A stretch of 30,441 bases of DNA from Pseudomonadota bacterium. GTDB taxonomy: Bacteria; Pseudomonadota; Alphaproteobacteria; Rhizobiales; Devosiaceae. The stretch covers positions 1 to 30,441 of the forward strand of contig JAEYYP010000394.1 in the NCBI GenBank assembly GCA_023428425.1. Direction: 5' to 3'. Below, piece by piece: positions 1-6,984 of this stretch (positions are counted from its first letter, which is position 1; every line of letters begins with the position of its first letter). Below the pieces are notes generated by a model that ran no database searches, was not told the origin of the DNA, and saw nothing but the letters and a program-made list of their open reading frames with translations. A program made the position numbers and the translations under genes.

Positions 1-1
1 G

Positions 2-19
2 GCGGGGCCCGGGCCCCGC
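2..19. repeat. Perfect 18-bp GC palindrome beyond the 3' end of coxB
   Basis: Bases 2-19 read identically on both strands. They lie 11 nt beyond the coxB stop codon. The arms meet with no loop and no T-run follows, so a classical intrinsic terminator is doubtful. It may be a processing or attenuation hairpin between coxB and the next gene outside the window. Confidence 0.5.
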
Positions 20-29
20 GCTTCCGTTA

Positions 30-959
30 TCAGGTGATCGGCGGCAGGGTGGCGTTGGCGGCATCCGCATCGCCGGCCTTGAAGGCCTCGAGCCAGGCGG
101 CATACTGCTCGGCGCTCACGACGCGGACGGCGATCGGCATGTAGGCATGGTCCTTGCCGCACAGTTCGGAGCACTGCCCGTAGTAGAGGCCTTCCTTGCG
201 GGCATTGAACCAGGTCTCGTTCAGCTTGCCGGGCACGGCGTCGATCTTGATGCCGAAGGACGGCATGGCGAACGCATGGATCACGCCGGTCGGGTCGGCA
301 GTCACCTGCAGGCGCACGGTGGCGTTGACCGGAACCACGAGCTCGTAGTCCACCGCGAGAAGACGCGGCTGGTTGGGCTTGCCGACCGGCTTGCCATCCT
401 CGCCCGTGGGCAGGATGTAGGAGGTGAGGGTCAGGCCGTCATCGACGTACTCGTAGTCCCAGTACCACTGCTGGCCGGTCGCCTTGACGGTGACGGTCGG
501 GGCAGGAACCTCGACTTCGCCGAACGAGAAGATATTGGAACCCAGATACTTGCGCTGACCATCCGGCACCGTGAGCTGGTCGGTCAGCACCGAGAAGGAC
601 GGGATGGCGATGATCACGAGGATGAGGATCGGAACGACGGTCCACACCACTTCGATAAGGGTGTTGTGGGTGGTCTTGGACGGGGTCGGGTTGGTCTTGG
701 CGTTGAAGCGCACCATCACGATGATGAGCAGCACCAGCACCAGCAGGGCGATCAGCACGGCGACCCAGAGCAGCGGACCATCGTGGAACGCCCGGATCGA
801 GTCCATGATCGGCGTCACGCTCGGCTGCAGGCCGATCTCGCCGGGAACCGAGTGACCCAGCACTTCCTGCCCTTCGACCTGCGCCTGGGCGACGCCCGGC
901 AGCAAGGCGATGGCAAGGGAGCCGATGGCGCCAATCGAGCTGAGAAGTTTGCCGGTCAC
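30..959 (-). CDS. coxB: Cytochrome c oxidase subunit II
   Basis: This is the CuA-bearing subunit of the aa3-type terminal oxidase; it takes electrons from cytochrome c on the periplasmic side. The 309-residue product has a signal peptide (residues 1-26, ending AQA), two membrane helices (about 62-83 and 102-122) and a C-terminal cupredoxin domain. The aromatic stretch QQWYWDYEY is at 163-171. The CuA ligands are all present: H228, C263, E265, C267, H271 and M274. The start is GTG at 959, because AAGGGG lies just upstream and the signal peptide begins there; the open frame runs 50 codons further but that part does not look like protein. The usual partner coxA would lie downstream, outside the window. 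Family identity is certain and the start is very likely. Confidence 0.95.
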   Translation of the reverse strand: MTGKLLSSIGAIGSLAIALLPGVAQAQVEGQEVLGHSVPGEIGLQPSVTPIMDSIRAFHDGPLLWVAVLIALLVLVLLIIVMVRFNAKTNPTPSKTTHNTLIEVVWTVVPILILVIIAIPSFSVLTDQLTVPDGQRKYLGSNIFSFGEVEVPAPTVTVKATGQQWYWDYEYVDDGLTLTSYILPTGEDGKPVGKPNQPRLLAVDYELVVPVNATVRLQVTADPTGVIHAFAMPSFGIKIDAVPGKLNETWFNARKEGLYYGQCSELCGKDHAYMPIAVRVVSAEQYAAWLEAFKAGDADAANATLPPIT

Positions 960-1310
960 CTGATAACCCCTTTGGAATCCCGTCTGGTCCGTTGTCAGCG
1001 GCAGCAGGGTTGAGGGACTAGATGCGGCATAGCAAACGCCGCCCCGACTCAACCTCGGAGCGCTTGAAACTTGGAATGTGTCTAAATCACATCGGCCTGC
1101 CCAAGGCAATTCAATGCTCTGCGCCGCCGTGCGTCAAAACGCATCGCCCAGCCGGATCGGGCCCCGCCTCACGACCGCCGCTTTCTCCATGCGTTGTCGC
1201 CCCGCCGGCCACCGGGGCCAAGTTGACAAGGCTGGCGGGCTAAAGGACTAAGGTGTGGACGCCCGCGACGTCAGCGGATTCGTCCACCGCATGCGAAGGA
1301 TCCGACGACT
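960..1310. other. Intergenic region between divergent coxB and ialB
   Basis: This 351-base gap holds the control regions of both genes. For coxB on the minus strand, TTGAGT (1047-1052) and TATGCC (1026-1031) are a possible -35/-10 pair, but the 15-nt spacer is short. For the rightward gene a perfect TTGACA lies at 1223-1228. No further gene, repeat or RNA was recognised. Confidence 0.4.
1223..1252 (+). promoter_or_regulatory. Candidate promoter of the IalB-family gene
   Basis: A consensus TTGACA -35 box at 1223-1228 is followed, 17-18 nt later, by a weak -10 (GACTAA/ACTAAG, 1246-1252). It lies about 60 nt before the proposed TTG start. The -35 is convincing and the -10 is not. Confidence 0.4.
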
Positions 1311-1820
1311 TTGAAGCAGCTCATTCCGGCCGGCATGTTCGGCTCGATAATTGGCCTGTTGCTGGGGCTTTCAACCCTCCCCGCGATGGCGCAGGGCGTG
1401 GTGAAGGCGCAGTACGGCGACTGGCAGATGAGTTGCGACACGCCGCCTGGCGCCAGCTTCGAACAGTGCGCGCTGATCCAGAACGTCACCGCCGAGGACC
1501 AGCCCAATGTGGGGCTGTCGGTCATCGTACTGAAGACGGCCGACAAGCAGGTTCGCCTATTGCGCGTATTGGCGCCGCTGGGGGTGCTGCTGCCGAACGG
1601 ACTGGGGCTCAATATCGACGAGAACAATATCGGGCGGGTGCCGTTCGTCCGCTGCCTGCCGAACGGCTGCGTGGCCGAAGTCGTGCTCGACGACACATTG
1701 ATCGGCCAGCTGCAGACCAGCCAGAACGCAATTTTCGTCGTGTTCCGAACCCCCGAGGAAGGCGTCGGCATCCCGGTGTCGCTGAACGGCTTCGCCGACG
1801 GATTCCGGCAACTGCCCTGA
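1311..1820 (+). CDS. Invasion-associated locus B (IalB) family secreted protein
   Basis: A 169-residue exported protein of the IalB family, common in Hyphomicrobiales and named after a Bartonella protein linked to erythrocyte invasion; outside Bartonella the role is not established. A signal peptide spans residues 1-27 (ends PAMA, then Q28). The mature part opens with the family's YGDWQMSC element (35-42). Four cysteines (C42, C53, C115, C120) could form disulfides in the periplasm. The start is TTG at 1311 with GAAGGA 10 nt upstream; the next in-frame ATG (1335) has no ribosome-binding site and would cut into the signal peptide. The chaC-like gene follows after 4 nt, so the two are probably co-transcribed. 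Confidence 0.85.
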   Translation: MKQLIPAGMFGSIIGLLLGLSTLPAMAQGVVKAQYGDWQMSCDTPPGASFEQCALIQNVTAEDQPNVGLSVIVLKTADKQVRLLRVLAPLGVLLPNGLGLNIDENNIGRVPFVRCLPNGCVAEVVLDDTLIGQLQTSQNAIFVVFRTPEEGVGIPVSLNGFADGFRQLP

Positions 1821-1824
1821 TCCC

Positions 1825-2532
1825 ATGCCACGAGCGCCACGCAAGATGCACCTGACCGAGGCCCATGTGGCCAGGATGGCGCTCAAGGTGGTGCCGGACG
1901 CAGTGCCGCCCGGCCCGCCTCCGCCGCTGGTTGCGCCCAACGACGAGGACTTCCGGGCCTTTGCCGAGGATATCATCGCCGGTGCCGATGATCCGGGTCA
2001 GGTCTGGGTGTTCGCCTATGGCTCGCTGATCTGGAAGCCGGCGTGCGAGTTCGTCGAGATCAGGACCGGGATGGTCCGCGGATGGCACCGCGCCTTCTGC
2101 CTCGGGTGGAACACCCGCTTCCGCGGCTCGGAGGAGAACCCGGGGCTCATGCTGGCGCTAGATCGGGGCGGCTCCTGCAAGGGTGCGCTTTACCGCCTGC
2201 CGCCGGGGGCAGAACTGGGCAATGTCGAGCTGCTGTGCCGCCGCGAGATGGGCTACAAGCCATCGCCCTTCCCGCCGCGCTGGGTGACGGTAGCGACCGA
2301 GAGTGGGCCGGTCCGGGCCTTCACGTTCTGCATCGACCGCAATTCCGGACGCTACGTCTCGGGCCTCAGCGAGGAACGGATCGCCGAGGTGCTGGCGCGG
2401 GCAGTGGGCGGACGCGGCTCGATGGTCGAGTACCTGTTCAACACCGTGCACCACCTCGAGCAGATGGGCATCCACGACCCGCATCTGTGGCGGCTGCAGC
2501 GACTGGTGGCTGAGCACCTGGACGCAAATTGA
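1825..2532 (+). CDS. chaC: ChaC-type gamma-glutamylcyclotransferase
   Basis: ChaC enzymes release 5-oxoproline and Cys-Gly from glutathione in the cytoplasm. The 235-residue protein has the substrate-binding FAYGSLIW element at 63-70. The RREMGYKPSPFPPRW stretch carries the likely catalytic glutamate E141. The first 60 residues are a loosely conserved, proline-rich extension. The ATG at 1825 has no clear Shine-Dalgarno; an internal ATG at 1846 is an alternative. It follows the IalB-family gene after 4 nt and probably depends on that gene's translation. gshA and an LsrB-like regulator lie within 4.3 kb, which suits a role in glutathione turnover. The exact substrate is inferred from the family. 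Confidence 0.88.
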   Translation: MPRAPRKMHLTEAHVARMALKVVPDAVPPGPPPPLVAPNDEDFRAFAEDIIAGADDPGQVWVFAYGSLIWKPACEFVEIRTGMVRGWHRAFCLGWNTRFRGSEENPGLMLALDRGGSCKGALYRLPPGAELGNVELLCRREMGYKPSPFPPRWVTVATESGPVRAFTFCIDRNSGRYVSGLSEERIAEVLARAVGGRGSMVEYLFNTVHHLEQMGIHDPHLWRLQRLVAEHLDAN

Positions 2533-2546
2533 CAGTCGTGGGCGAA

Positions 2547-2565
2547 GGAGGGACGACCGCCCTCC
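2547..2565. terminator. Hairpin between convergent chaC and lipoprotein genes
   Basis: GGAGGG (2547-2552) pairs with CCCTCC (2560-2565) around a 7-nt loop. It lies 14 nt after the chaC stop and 11 nt from the stop of the facing lipoprotein gene. No T-run is present, so if it terminates it does so weakly, possibly in both directions. Confidence 0.45.
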
Positions 2566-2576
2566 CTCATCCGGCG

Positions 2577-2942
2577 TTAGCCAGCCTTGAACTGCATGCC
2601 GCAGTTCTTTGAGACATTCGCTTGCTCGATCGCCTGCATCTCACCTTTAAGACGCGCCACCTCTGCCGCGTTGCCCTTGTCGCCGCCAATGAAGAAAAGA
2701 GACGGCCAGAACAAGACAACGCCTATAGTCGTCATCGCAACATCCTTGCCGGCCTGCTGCTCTTGAGCACCTGTAGCCACAGCAGCAGCCTGACTAACGC
2801 GCGCAGCTTCCATGCCAAGCTGTTCGCAACTCAAATTATGATATAGAATCGGTGAAACATACGCCGGAGCAATGTCTTTTGGGCTGGTTGCACATCCAGC
2901 CACAACGAGCGGCAACAAAAGTGCCGCAAAACGAATGTTCAT
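2577..2942 (-). CDS. Small predicted lipoprotein
   Basis: A 121-residue protein with a lipoprotein signal: basic N-terminus, hydrophobic stretch and lipobox VAGC with the acylated cysteine at C17. It should be anchored in an envelope membrane facing the periplasm. The mature part contains SPKDIAPAYVSPILYHNLSC, an alanine- and glutamine-rich helix, a hydrophobic segment (IGVVLFWPSLFFIGG, roughly 80-94) and a C-terminal charged helix. This matches a short lipoprotein family I recall from other alphaproteobacteria and their mobile regions; no function is known to me. The start is ATG at 2942, at the signal peptide; the frame is open further upstream but without protein character. The gene is visibly richer in A and T than its neighbours, which may mean acquisition by transfer. 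Confidence 0.75.
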   Translation of the reverse strand: MNIRFAALLLPLVVAGCATSPKDIAPAYVSPILYHNLSCEQLGMEAARVSQAAAVATGAQEQQAGKDVAMTTIGVVLFWPSLFFIGGDKGNAAEVARLKGEMQAIEQANVSKNCGMQFKAG

Positions 2943-3063
2943 AGTACCCCCAGACCAAACTGCGCTGCGACCATAGCTATTGCCGCACAGAAGTCGAGGA
3001 CCGTTCGGGATTCTACGCACAACTGTGGTGAACACACGTGTTTCAGGCCGGAACACCTAAGGT

Positions 3064-3110
3064 AAAAAAAAGCCGGGTCGGTCGCTTCGTGAGAAGGACT
3101 TGGACCCGGC
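3064..3110 (-). terminator. Intrinsic terminator downstream of the DUF1127 gene
   Basis: Read on the minus strand, GCCGGGTC (3110-3103) pairs with GACCCGGC (3079-3072) and is followed by eight T residues (3071-3064). This is the clearest rho-independent terminator in the window. It lies about 85 nt beyond the DUF1127 stop codon. The 23-nt loop is larger than usual. Confidence 0.78.
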
Positions 3111-3194
3111 AGTTCATCAGGAAACAAGGCCGGTGGGTGGGCCGGCCCGAAGTTGGCACAATCGAGGTAGTGCCAGGCGGAGGCATCGATCCGA
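3111..3194 (-). ncRNA. Possible 3'-UTR-derived small RNA after the DUF1127 gene
   Basis: The 84 bases between the DUF1127 stop and the terminator hold a further hairpin, TGGCAC (3154-3159) with GTGCCA (3170-3175), and a GC-rich inverted stretch near 3127-3147. In Rhodobacter, small RNAs are processed from DUF1127 transcripts, so a similar product is conceivable. No conserved RNA family was recognised and the idea is inference. Confidence 0.25.
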
Positions 3195-3467
3195 TCAGGG
3201 ATTGAGCCAGTTCCGGGAGCTTTCGGCGCGCTTCTGGGCGAGGCGCAGGCCGGGGCGCTGCGAAGGGGACTCCAGCGCTTCGAACAGATCTTGGCGGTTG
3301 ATGCCGAGGTCGTCGAGACGGGCGCTGTCGTAGTCGAGCAACGACCGGAGAGCGACGCGGCGCGCGCGATTGGCCCGCGCTTTGGCGAACCAGTTCACCA
3401 ATGCGATCAACGGGTTGGACGATGCGGCAGCCATCGACGGCCGCTCGCTCGAAAGCAAGTGGACCAT
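3195..3467 (-). CDS. DUF1127 domain small protein
   Basis: A 90-residue protein with a C-terminal DUF1127 helix pair: an arginine-rich helix (RANRARRVALRSLLDYD) followed by SARLDDLGINRQDLFEAL. Alphaproteobacterial DUF1127 proteins are small, basic and linked to RNA turnover, stress or phosphate responses; the role of this one is unknown. Two ATGs compete: 3473 and 3467. GGAG lies 1 nt before the first and 7 nt before the second, so 3467 is preferred. The gene diverges from the LysR regulator across 166 nt, so the regulator may control it. A strong terminator follows. Confidence 0.83.
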   Translation of the reverse strand: MVHLLSSERPSMAAASSNPLIALVNWFAKARANRARRVALRSLLDYDSARLDDLGINRQDLFEALESPSQRPGLRLAQKRAESSRNWLNP

Positions 3468-3633
3468 GGTCATTCTCCAGGTTCTCGGTTGTGGCCAGGC
3501 AGGGACAGCCGGGGCCGGTGAAGCGGCGGCGGACAGTGCCGTGCGCTGATGATGCTTGATCTACGGACTTGCCTTCCATTCGTCCAACAAATAGATTTCA
3601 TCCCGTTCATCAAAATTCGTGATGGTGTCTCGC
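3468..3633. promoter_or_regulatory. Divergent control region of DUF1127 and lysR
   Basis: On the minus strand TTGGAC (3587-3582), an 18-nt spacer and TAGATC (3563-3558) make a plausible promoter for the DUF1127 gene. A direct repeat TTCATC-N3-TTCATC lies at 3597-3611, close to the lysR start, where LysR-type regulators commonly bind. Neither site is proven. Confidence 0.35.
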
Positions 3634-4521
3634 ATGACCGCGCCGCTCGATCTCGACCAGTTGCAGAGCTTCTGCGCCATTGCCGATTGCGGCAGCTTCA
3701 CCGAGGCCGCGCGCCGCGTGAACAAGACGCAGTCGGCCGTATCGATGCAGATCAAGCGCCTCGAGGAACGGCTCGGCCACCCGCTTCTGACACGCGACGG
3801 TCGCACCGTGGCACTGACCGAGCATGGCGAGGCGCTCTACTCGCGGGCGCGGCGCATGTTGCGGATCAACGCCGAGATCATGGACCATTTCTCGGATGGC
3901 GACCTCAAGGGCTCGATCCGCTTCGGTGTGCCGGACGACTATGCGGTGCGCCTGCTGCCGGTGATCCTGTCGAGCTTCCAGCGTACGCATCCCAAGATCG
4001 TGGTCGACGTGCGCTGCCAGCCCTCGGAAGAACTGCTCGAGGGCATGAAGAAGGGCAAGTACGACCTCGTCGTCTTCACCCAGGGCACGAACCACGAGTA
4101 TGGCGAGCTGTTCCGCACGGAGCGGATGTTCTGGGTCGCCTCGCATGGCGGACAGGCGCTCTCCACAGACCCACTGCCGATCGCCGGGGGCCTCCAGTGC
4201 TGCTGGAAGGAGAACGCGATCGAAGTGCTGAACCGCATCGGCCGCGACTACCGCATCGCCTATACCAGCTCGAACGCCATGGCGATCGCCAGTGCGGTCC
4301 TGACCGACCTGGCCGTCGGCTTCCTGCCGGAAAGCGCGTTGCAGCCGGGGATGCGCGTGATCGCCGAGGATCGCGACCTGCCCCGTCTGCGCGACGCGGA
4401 AATCGCCATCATGCGGGCCAGCCACGCCTATGGCGGCATCTACGATGCGCTCGCCAGCCACATCGTGGCCTCGATGGGCAATCTCGACGGGCGAGACGCG
4501 TTGCCGATGGCAGCTGAGTGA
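3634..4521 (+). CDS. LysR-family transcriptional regulator, LsrB-like
   Basis: A 295-residue LysR-type regulator. The N-terminal winged helix-turn-helix (about 6-65) contains GSFTEAARRVNKTQSAVSMQ, typical of the family; the effector-binding domain follows from about residue 93. From memory of Sinorhizobium LsrB, the arrangement of DLDQLQSF, KTQSAVSMQ, GVPDDYA and LAVGFLPESAL resembles that redox-responsive regulator, which activates glutathione synthesis. C128 and C189/C190 sit where LsrB-type proteins also have cysteines. The start is uncertain: GTG 3619, ATG 3622 and ATG 3634 are in frame and none has a good Shine-Dalgarno; 3634 gives the usual family N-terminus. It diverges from DUF1127 and is convergent with gshA. 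LysR membership is certain; the LsrB assignment is an inference. Confidence 0.85.
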   Translation: MTAPLDLDQLQSFCAIADCGSFTEAARRVNKTQSAVSMQIKRLEERLGHPLLTRDGRTVALTEHGEALYSRARRMLRINAEIMDHFSDGDLKGSIRFGVPDDYAVRLLPVILSSFQRTHPKIVVDVRCQPSEELLEGMKKGKYDLVVFTQGTNHEYGELFRTERMFWVASHGGQALSTDPLPIAGGLQCCWKENAIEVLNRIGRDYRIAYTSSNAMAIASAVLTDLAVGFLPESALQPGMRVIAEDRDLPRLRDAEIAIMRASHAYGGIYDALASHIVASMGNLDGRDALPMAAE

Positions 4522-4538
4522 TTTCGGCGATTTTCCTG

Positions 4539-4560
4539 TCCTCCCTGGGTTTCGGGAGGA
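4539..4560 (+). terminator. Hairpin after the LysR gene
   Basis: TCCTCCC (4539-4545) pairs perfectly with GGGAGGA (4554-4560) around an 8-nt loop, starting 18 nt after the stop codon. There is no T-run, so termination strength is uncertain. Confidence 0.45.
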
Positions 4561-4749
4561 TGATACTGCCGCCCTCGCAGGCGGGGATAAGTTGCCGAGA
4601 GGCCCGGAATCCGGGAGGGCGACCGGAAGTGACCGCGTCGGCGCCCCGGAATAGCCATCGAGGTGAACAGCACCTGAACGGTTTGCGCTGCCGGCAGGCG
4701 AGTTTTGGCCGACCGGTCTTGGAGCGCCCCGCCGGTTAGCCCCCCTCCC
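4561..4749. other. Structured intergenic stretch between convergent lysR and gshA
   Basis: This non-coding stretch has several potential hairpins: CCCGG/CCGGG around 4603-4615, AGGTG/CACCT around 4661-4675, and on the minus strand a long-range stem in which GGCGCTCC pairs with GGGGCGCC and encloses about 75 nt (roughly 4641-4730). The shape recalls a small structured RNA, but it lacks the signal-recognition-particle core GGTCAGG...GGAAG. No known family was recognised. Confidence 0.3.
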
Positions 4750-6114
4750 CTACATCTCGGCTTCGTCGAAGATGCGGGAGAGGTCGCCCTGCCATTCGCC
4801 GTGGTATTTGTCGAGCCAGCGGTCGGCCTGGGTGTTGCCGGTTTCGAGGGTGTGCTCGAGGGGGCGCAGGAAGAGCGTTTCATCACTGCCGGCGACGATC
4901 TGCTTGCGGCGACGGAGGCCATCGGTGGCGAGGTCGACCGCGAGGCGGGCGATGTCGGCGACTGTGCCCTGGCGGAACGGGGTCTTGAGCGCGCTGCGCG
5001 GCGTCTCGTTGCGGAGGGCCTCACGCTCCTCGTCGGTCCAGTCCTCGACGAGCTCCCAGGCGGCGTCGAGCGACTCCTGATCGTAGAGGAGGCCGGTCCA
5101 GATGGCGGCCAGCGCCAGGACGTGGTCGCGATCGCCCATGTCGGCGCCGCGCATTTCGAGGAACTGCTTGAGCCGCACCTCGGGGAACAGGGTCGAGAGG
5201 TGGTTCTCCCAGTCCTTTACGGTCGGACGCACGCCGGGGAGCTGGGTCAGCTCGCCGCGCATGAAGGCGCGGAAGCTCTCGCCGGCGACGTTGATGTATT
5301 TGCCCTCGCGGATGACGAAGTACATCGGCACGTCGAGGGCGTGCTCGGCATAGGCGTCGAAGCCGAAACCGTCCCTGAAGGCGAACGGCAGCATGCCGGT
5401 GCGGGCGCGATCGGTGTTGAGCCAGATGTGCGAGCGGAAGCTGAGATAGCCCGACGGCTTGCCGTCGACGAAGGGCGAGTTGGCGAAGAGTGCCGTGACA
5501 ATGGGCTGGAGCGCCAGCGAGACACGCATCTTCCTGACCATGTCGGCTTCGTCGGAGAAATCGAGGTTCGCCTGCACCGTGCACGAGCGGTACATCATGG
5601 ACGTGCCGAGCGTGCCGACCTTGTCCATGTACGGGGTCATGATGCCGTAGCGCGACTTCGGCATCTGCGGGATGTCGCGGACGGCCCAGAGCGGGGTGAC
5701 ACCGAGGCCGAGGAAATGAATGTTGAGCGGGCCGCCGATGGCACGGCAGTCCTCGAGGTGGCTGTCGAGTTCGGCGGCGGCCTCGTGGATGGTCCGCTGC
5801 GGAGCGCCGGACAGCTCGAACTGGCCACCCGGCTCGAGCGAGATACCGCCGACAGCCAGATCGTTTCGCAGCCCGATCGGATTGGCACCGTCGAAGAAGG
5901 GATGCCAGCCGGTGCGGGCCTCGATGCCGTCGAGCAGGGCGCGCACGCCGCCATCGCCTTCGTAGGGGACCGGAGCGAGCGGGTGCTTCCGGTAGACGTG
6001 CTTTTCGTGCTCGGTGCCGACCCGCCACTCGTCCCGCGGCTTGGCTCCGCGCGCCATGACCTCGATCAGGTCGTCCCGCGATTCGATCAGCGGGGCATGT
6101 TCTTCACCGGACAT
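4750..6114 (-). CDS. gshA: Glutamate-cysteine ligase, plant/alphaproteobacterial type
   Basis: Catalyses ATP-dependent joining of glutamate and cysteine, the first and rate-limiting step of glutathione synthesis in the cytoplasm. The 454-residue length fits the plant/alphaproteobacterial class, distinct from the E. coli enzyme. Visible landmarks are RVGTEHEKHVYRK near residue 31, the active-site EPGGQFELSGAP near 94-105, NIHFLGLGVTPLW, SMMYRSCTVQANLDFSDEADM and WLNTDRARTGMLPF. The ATG at 6114 has AAGG about 6 nt upstream. It is a single gene facing the LsrB-like regulator. In Sinorhizobium LsrB is reported to activate gshA, so regulation by this neighbour is plausible. gshB is not in the window. 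Confidence 0.93.
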   Translation of the reverse strand: MSGEEHAPLIESRDDLIEVMARGAKPRDEWRVGTEHEKHVYRKHPLAPVPYEGDGGVRALLDGIEARTGWHPFFDGANPIGLRNDLAVGGISLEPGGQFELSGAPQRTIHEAAAELDSHLEDCRAIGGPLNIHFLGLGVTPLWAVRDIPQMPKSRYGIMTPYMDKVGTLGTSMMYRSCTVQANLDFSDEADMVRKMRVSLALQPIVTALFANSPFVDGKPSGYLSFRSHIWLNTDRARTGMLPFAFRDGFGFDAYAEHALDVPMYFVIREGKYINVAGESFRAFMRGELTQLPGVRPTVKDWENHLSTLFPEVRLKQFLEMRGADMGDRDHVLALAAIWTGLLYDQESLDAAWELVEDWTDEEREALRNETPRSALKTPFRQGTVADIARLAVDLATDGLRRRKQIVAGSDETLFLRPLEHTLETGNTQADRWLDKYHGEWQGDLSRIFDEAEM

Positions 6115-6196
6115 GGAAACCTTCTAGCTACTCGGCAACCCGGTTCTGACCGGGCGGCGGCGAAAATAGCGACGGTTTCGCTTAAAGCAACGGCTA

Positions 6197-6946
6197 TTAT
6201 CGCCAATCGCGGATGGAAGCCTCCACGACTGCGAGAGCCGCGACGGCCGCCGTGTCGGCACGCAGGATGCGCGGACCGAGGCTGATCGGCACGACAAAAT
6301 CCTGCTGGAGCAGCAGGTTGCGCTCGGCGTCCGAGAAGCCGCCCTCGGGGCCGACGATGATGCCGACAGGCAGGCCCTCGAGATCGGCCAGGGTTCGCGA
6401 CGGGGAGTGGCTGGGCGCGGATTCGTCGCAGAAGATCAGCCTGCGCAGTCCATGGGTGTGCCGCCAGCCCGCAACGAGTTCGCCGAGCTCAATCTCCGGC
6501 GCGAGCGTGGGGACCGACAGCACCTCGCACTGCTCTGCCGCTTCGATGATGTTGGCCTCGAGCTTGTCGGCCTTGAGGCGGCTCACCTGCGTGTACTGGG
6601 TGATGACCGGCTGGATCACCCCTGCCCCCATCTCGGTGGCCTTCTGCACCAGATAGTCGAGCCGCCCGGTCTTGAGCGGAGCGAAGCCGAACCACAGGTC
6701 GGGCTTTTCCGTCTGATGCGCCGACTGCACCACCGCTTCGAGCACGGCCCCCTTGCGATGATCGTCGGCGATGCGCGTCAGCCAGGCCCCATCGCGGCCG
6801 TTGAAGACGATGACGGCCTCGCCGGCCTTCATCCGCAGCACGGTCAGCAGGTAGTTGGTGTGGTCGCGGCCGAGCGCGATGCTCTGCCCCGGCGCGAGCG
6901 GGGTATCGAGATAGAGGCGTGGCAGGGATTTATGCGTTCGGGGCAT
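6197..6946 (-). CDS. rsmE: 16S rRNA (uracil(1498)-N(3))-methyltransferase
   Basis: Methylates N3 of U1498 in 16S rRNA using S-adenosylmethionine. The 249-residue protein has an N-terminal PUA-like domain (about 8-75, with RLYLDTPLAPGQ and HTNYLLTVLR) and a C-terminal SPOUT knot domain. The cofactor-binding knot shows IIVGPEGGFSDAE (G199-P-E-G-G) and LGPRILRADTA (223-233). KATEMG and EAAEQC are further RsmE signatures. The start is ATG at 6946, at the conserved MPRTHKSLPRLYLD beginning; the frame stays open to 7000 and would run into the divergent ubiA, which is unlikely. No clear Shine-Dalgarno is seen. Only 38 nt separate it from ubiA, so the two promoters must overlap. Confidence 0.93.
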   Translation of the reverse strand: MPRTHKSLPRLYLDTPLAPGQSIALGRDHTNYLLTVLRMKAGEAVIVFNGRDGAWLTRIADDHRKGAVLEAVVQSAHQTEKPDLWFGFAPLKTGRLDYLVQKATEMGAGVIQPVITQYTQVSRLKADKLEANIIEAAEQCEVLSVPTLAPEIELGELVAGWRHTHGLRRLIFCDESAPSHSPSRTLADLEGLPVGIIVGPEGGFSDAERNLLLQQDFVVPISLGPRILRADTAAVAALAVVEASIRDWR

Positions 6947-6984
6947 CGTGATAGGCGGACGAATTACTGACCAGCCATTAGCGC

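Noticed and set aside
147..1013. Long plus-strand open frame opposite coxB
   Set aside because: It is the antisense shadow of the GC-biased coxB frame and has no recognisable domain; coxB motifs on the other strand are unmistakable.
2560..2577. Remnant of the RIME-like repeat after chaC
   Set aside because: It shares only the short CCTCATCCGGC string with the purD leader repeat, and the neighbouring hairpin is explained as a terminator.
3610..4461. Minus-strand frame opposite the LysR gene
   Set aside because: Composition is typical of an antisense shadow (His-, Asp- and Arg-rich) and the plus strand encodes a complete LysR protein.
4561..4749. Signal recognition particle RNA
   Set aside because: A GGTGCTGTTCACC stretch on the minus strand recalls part of it, but the invariant GGTCAGG...GGAAG core is absent.
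4705..6285. 526-residue plus-strand frame opposite gshA
   Set aside because: It is the shadow of gshA; no domain is visible and its codon pattern mirrors the minus-strand gene.
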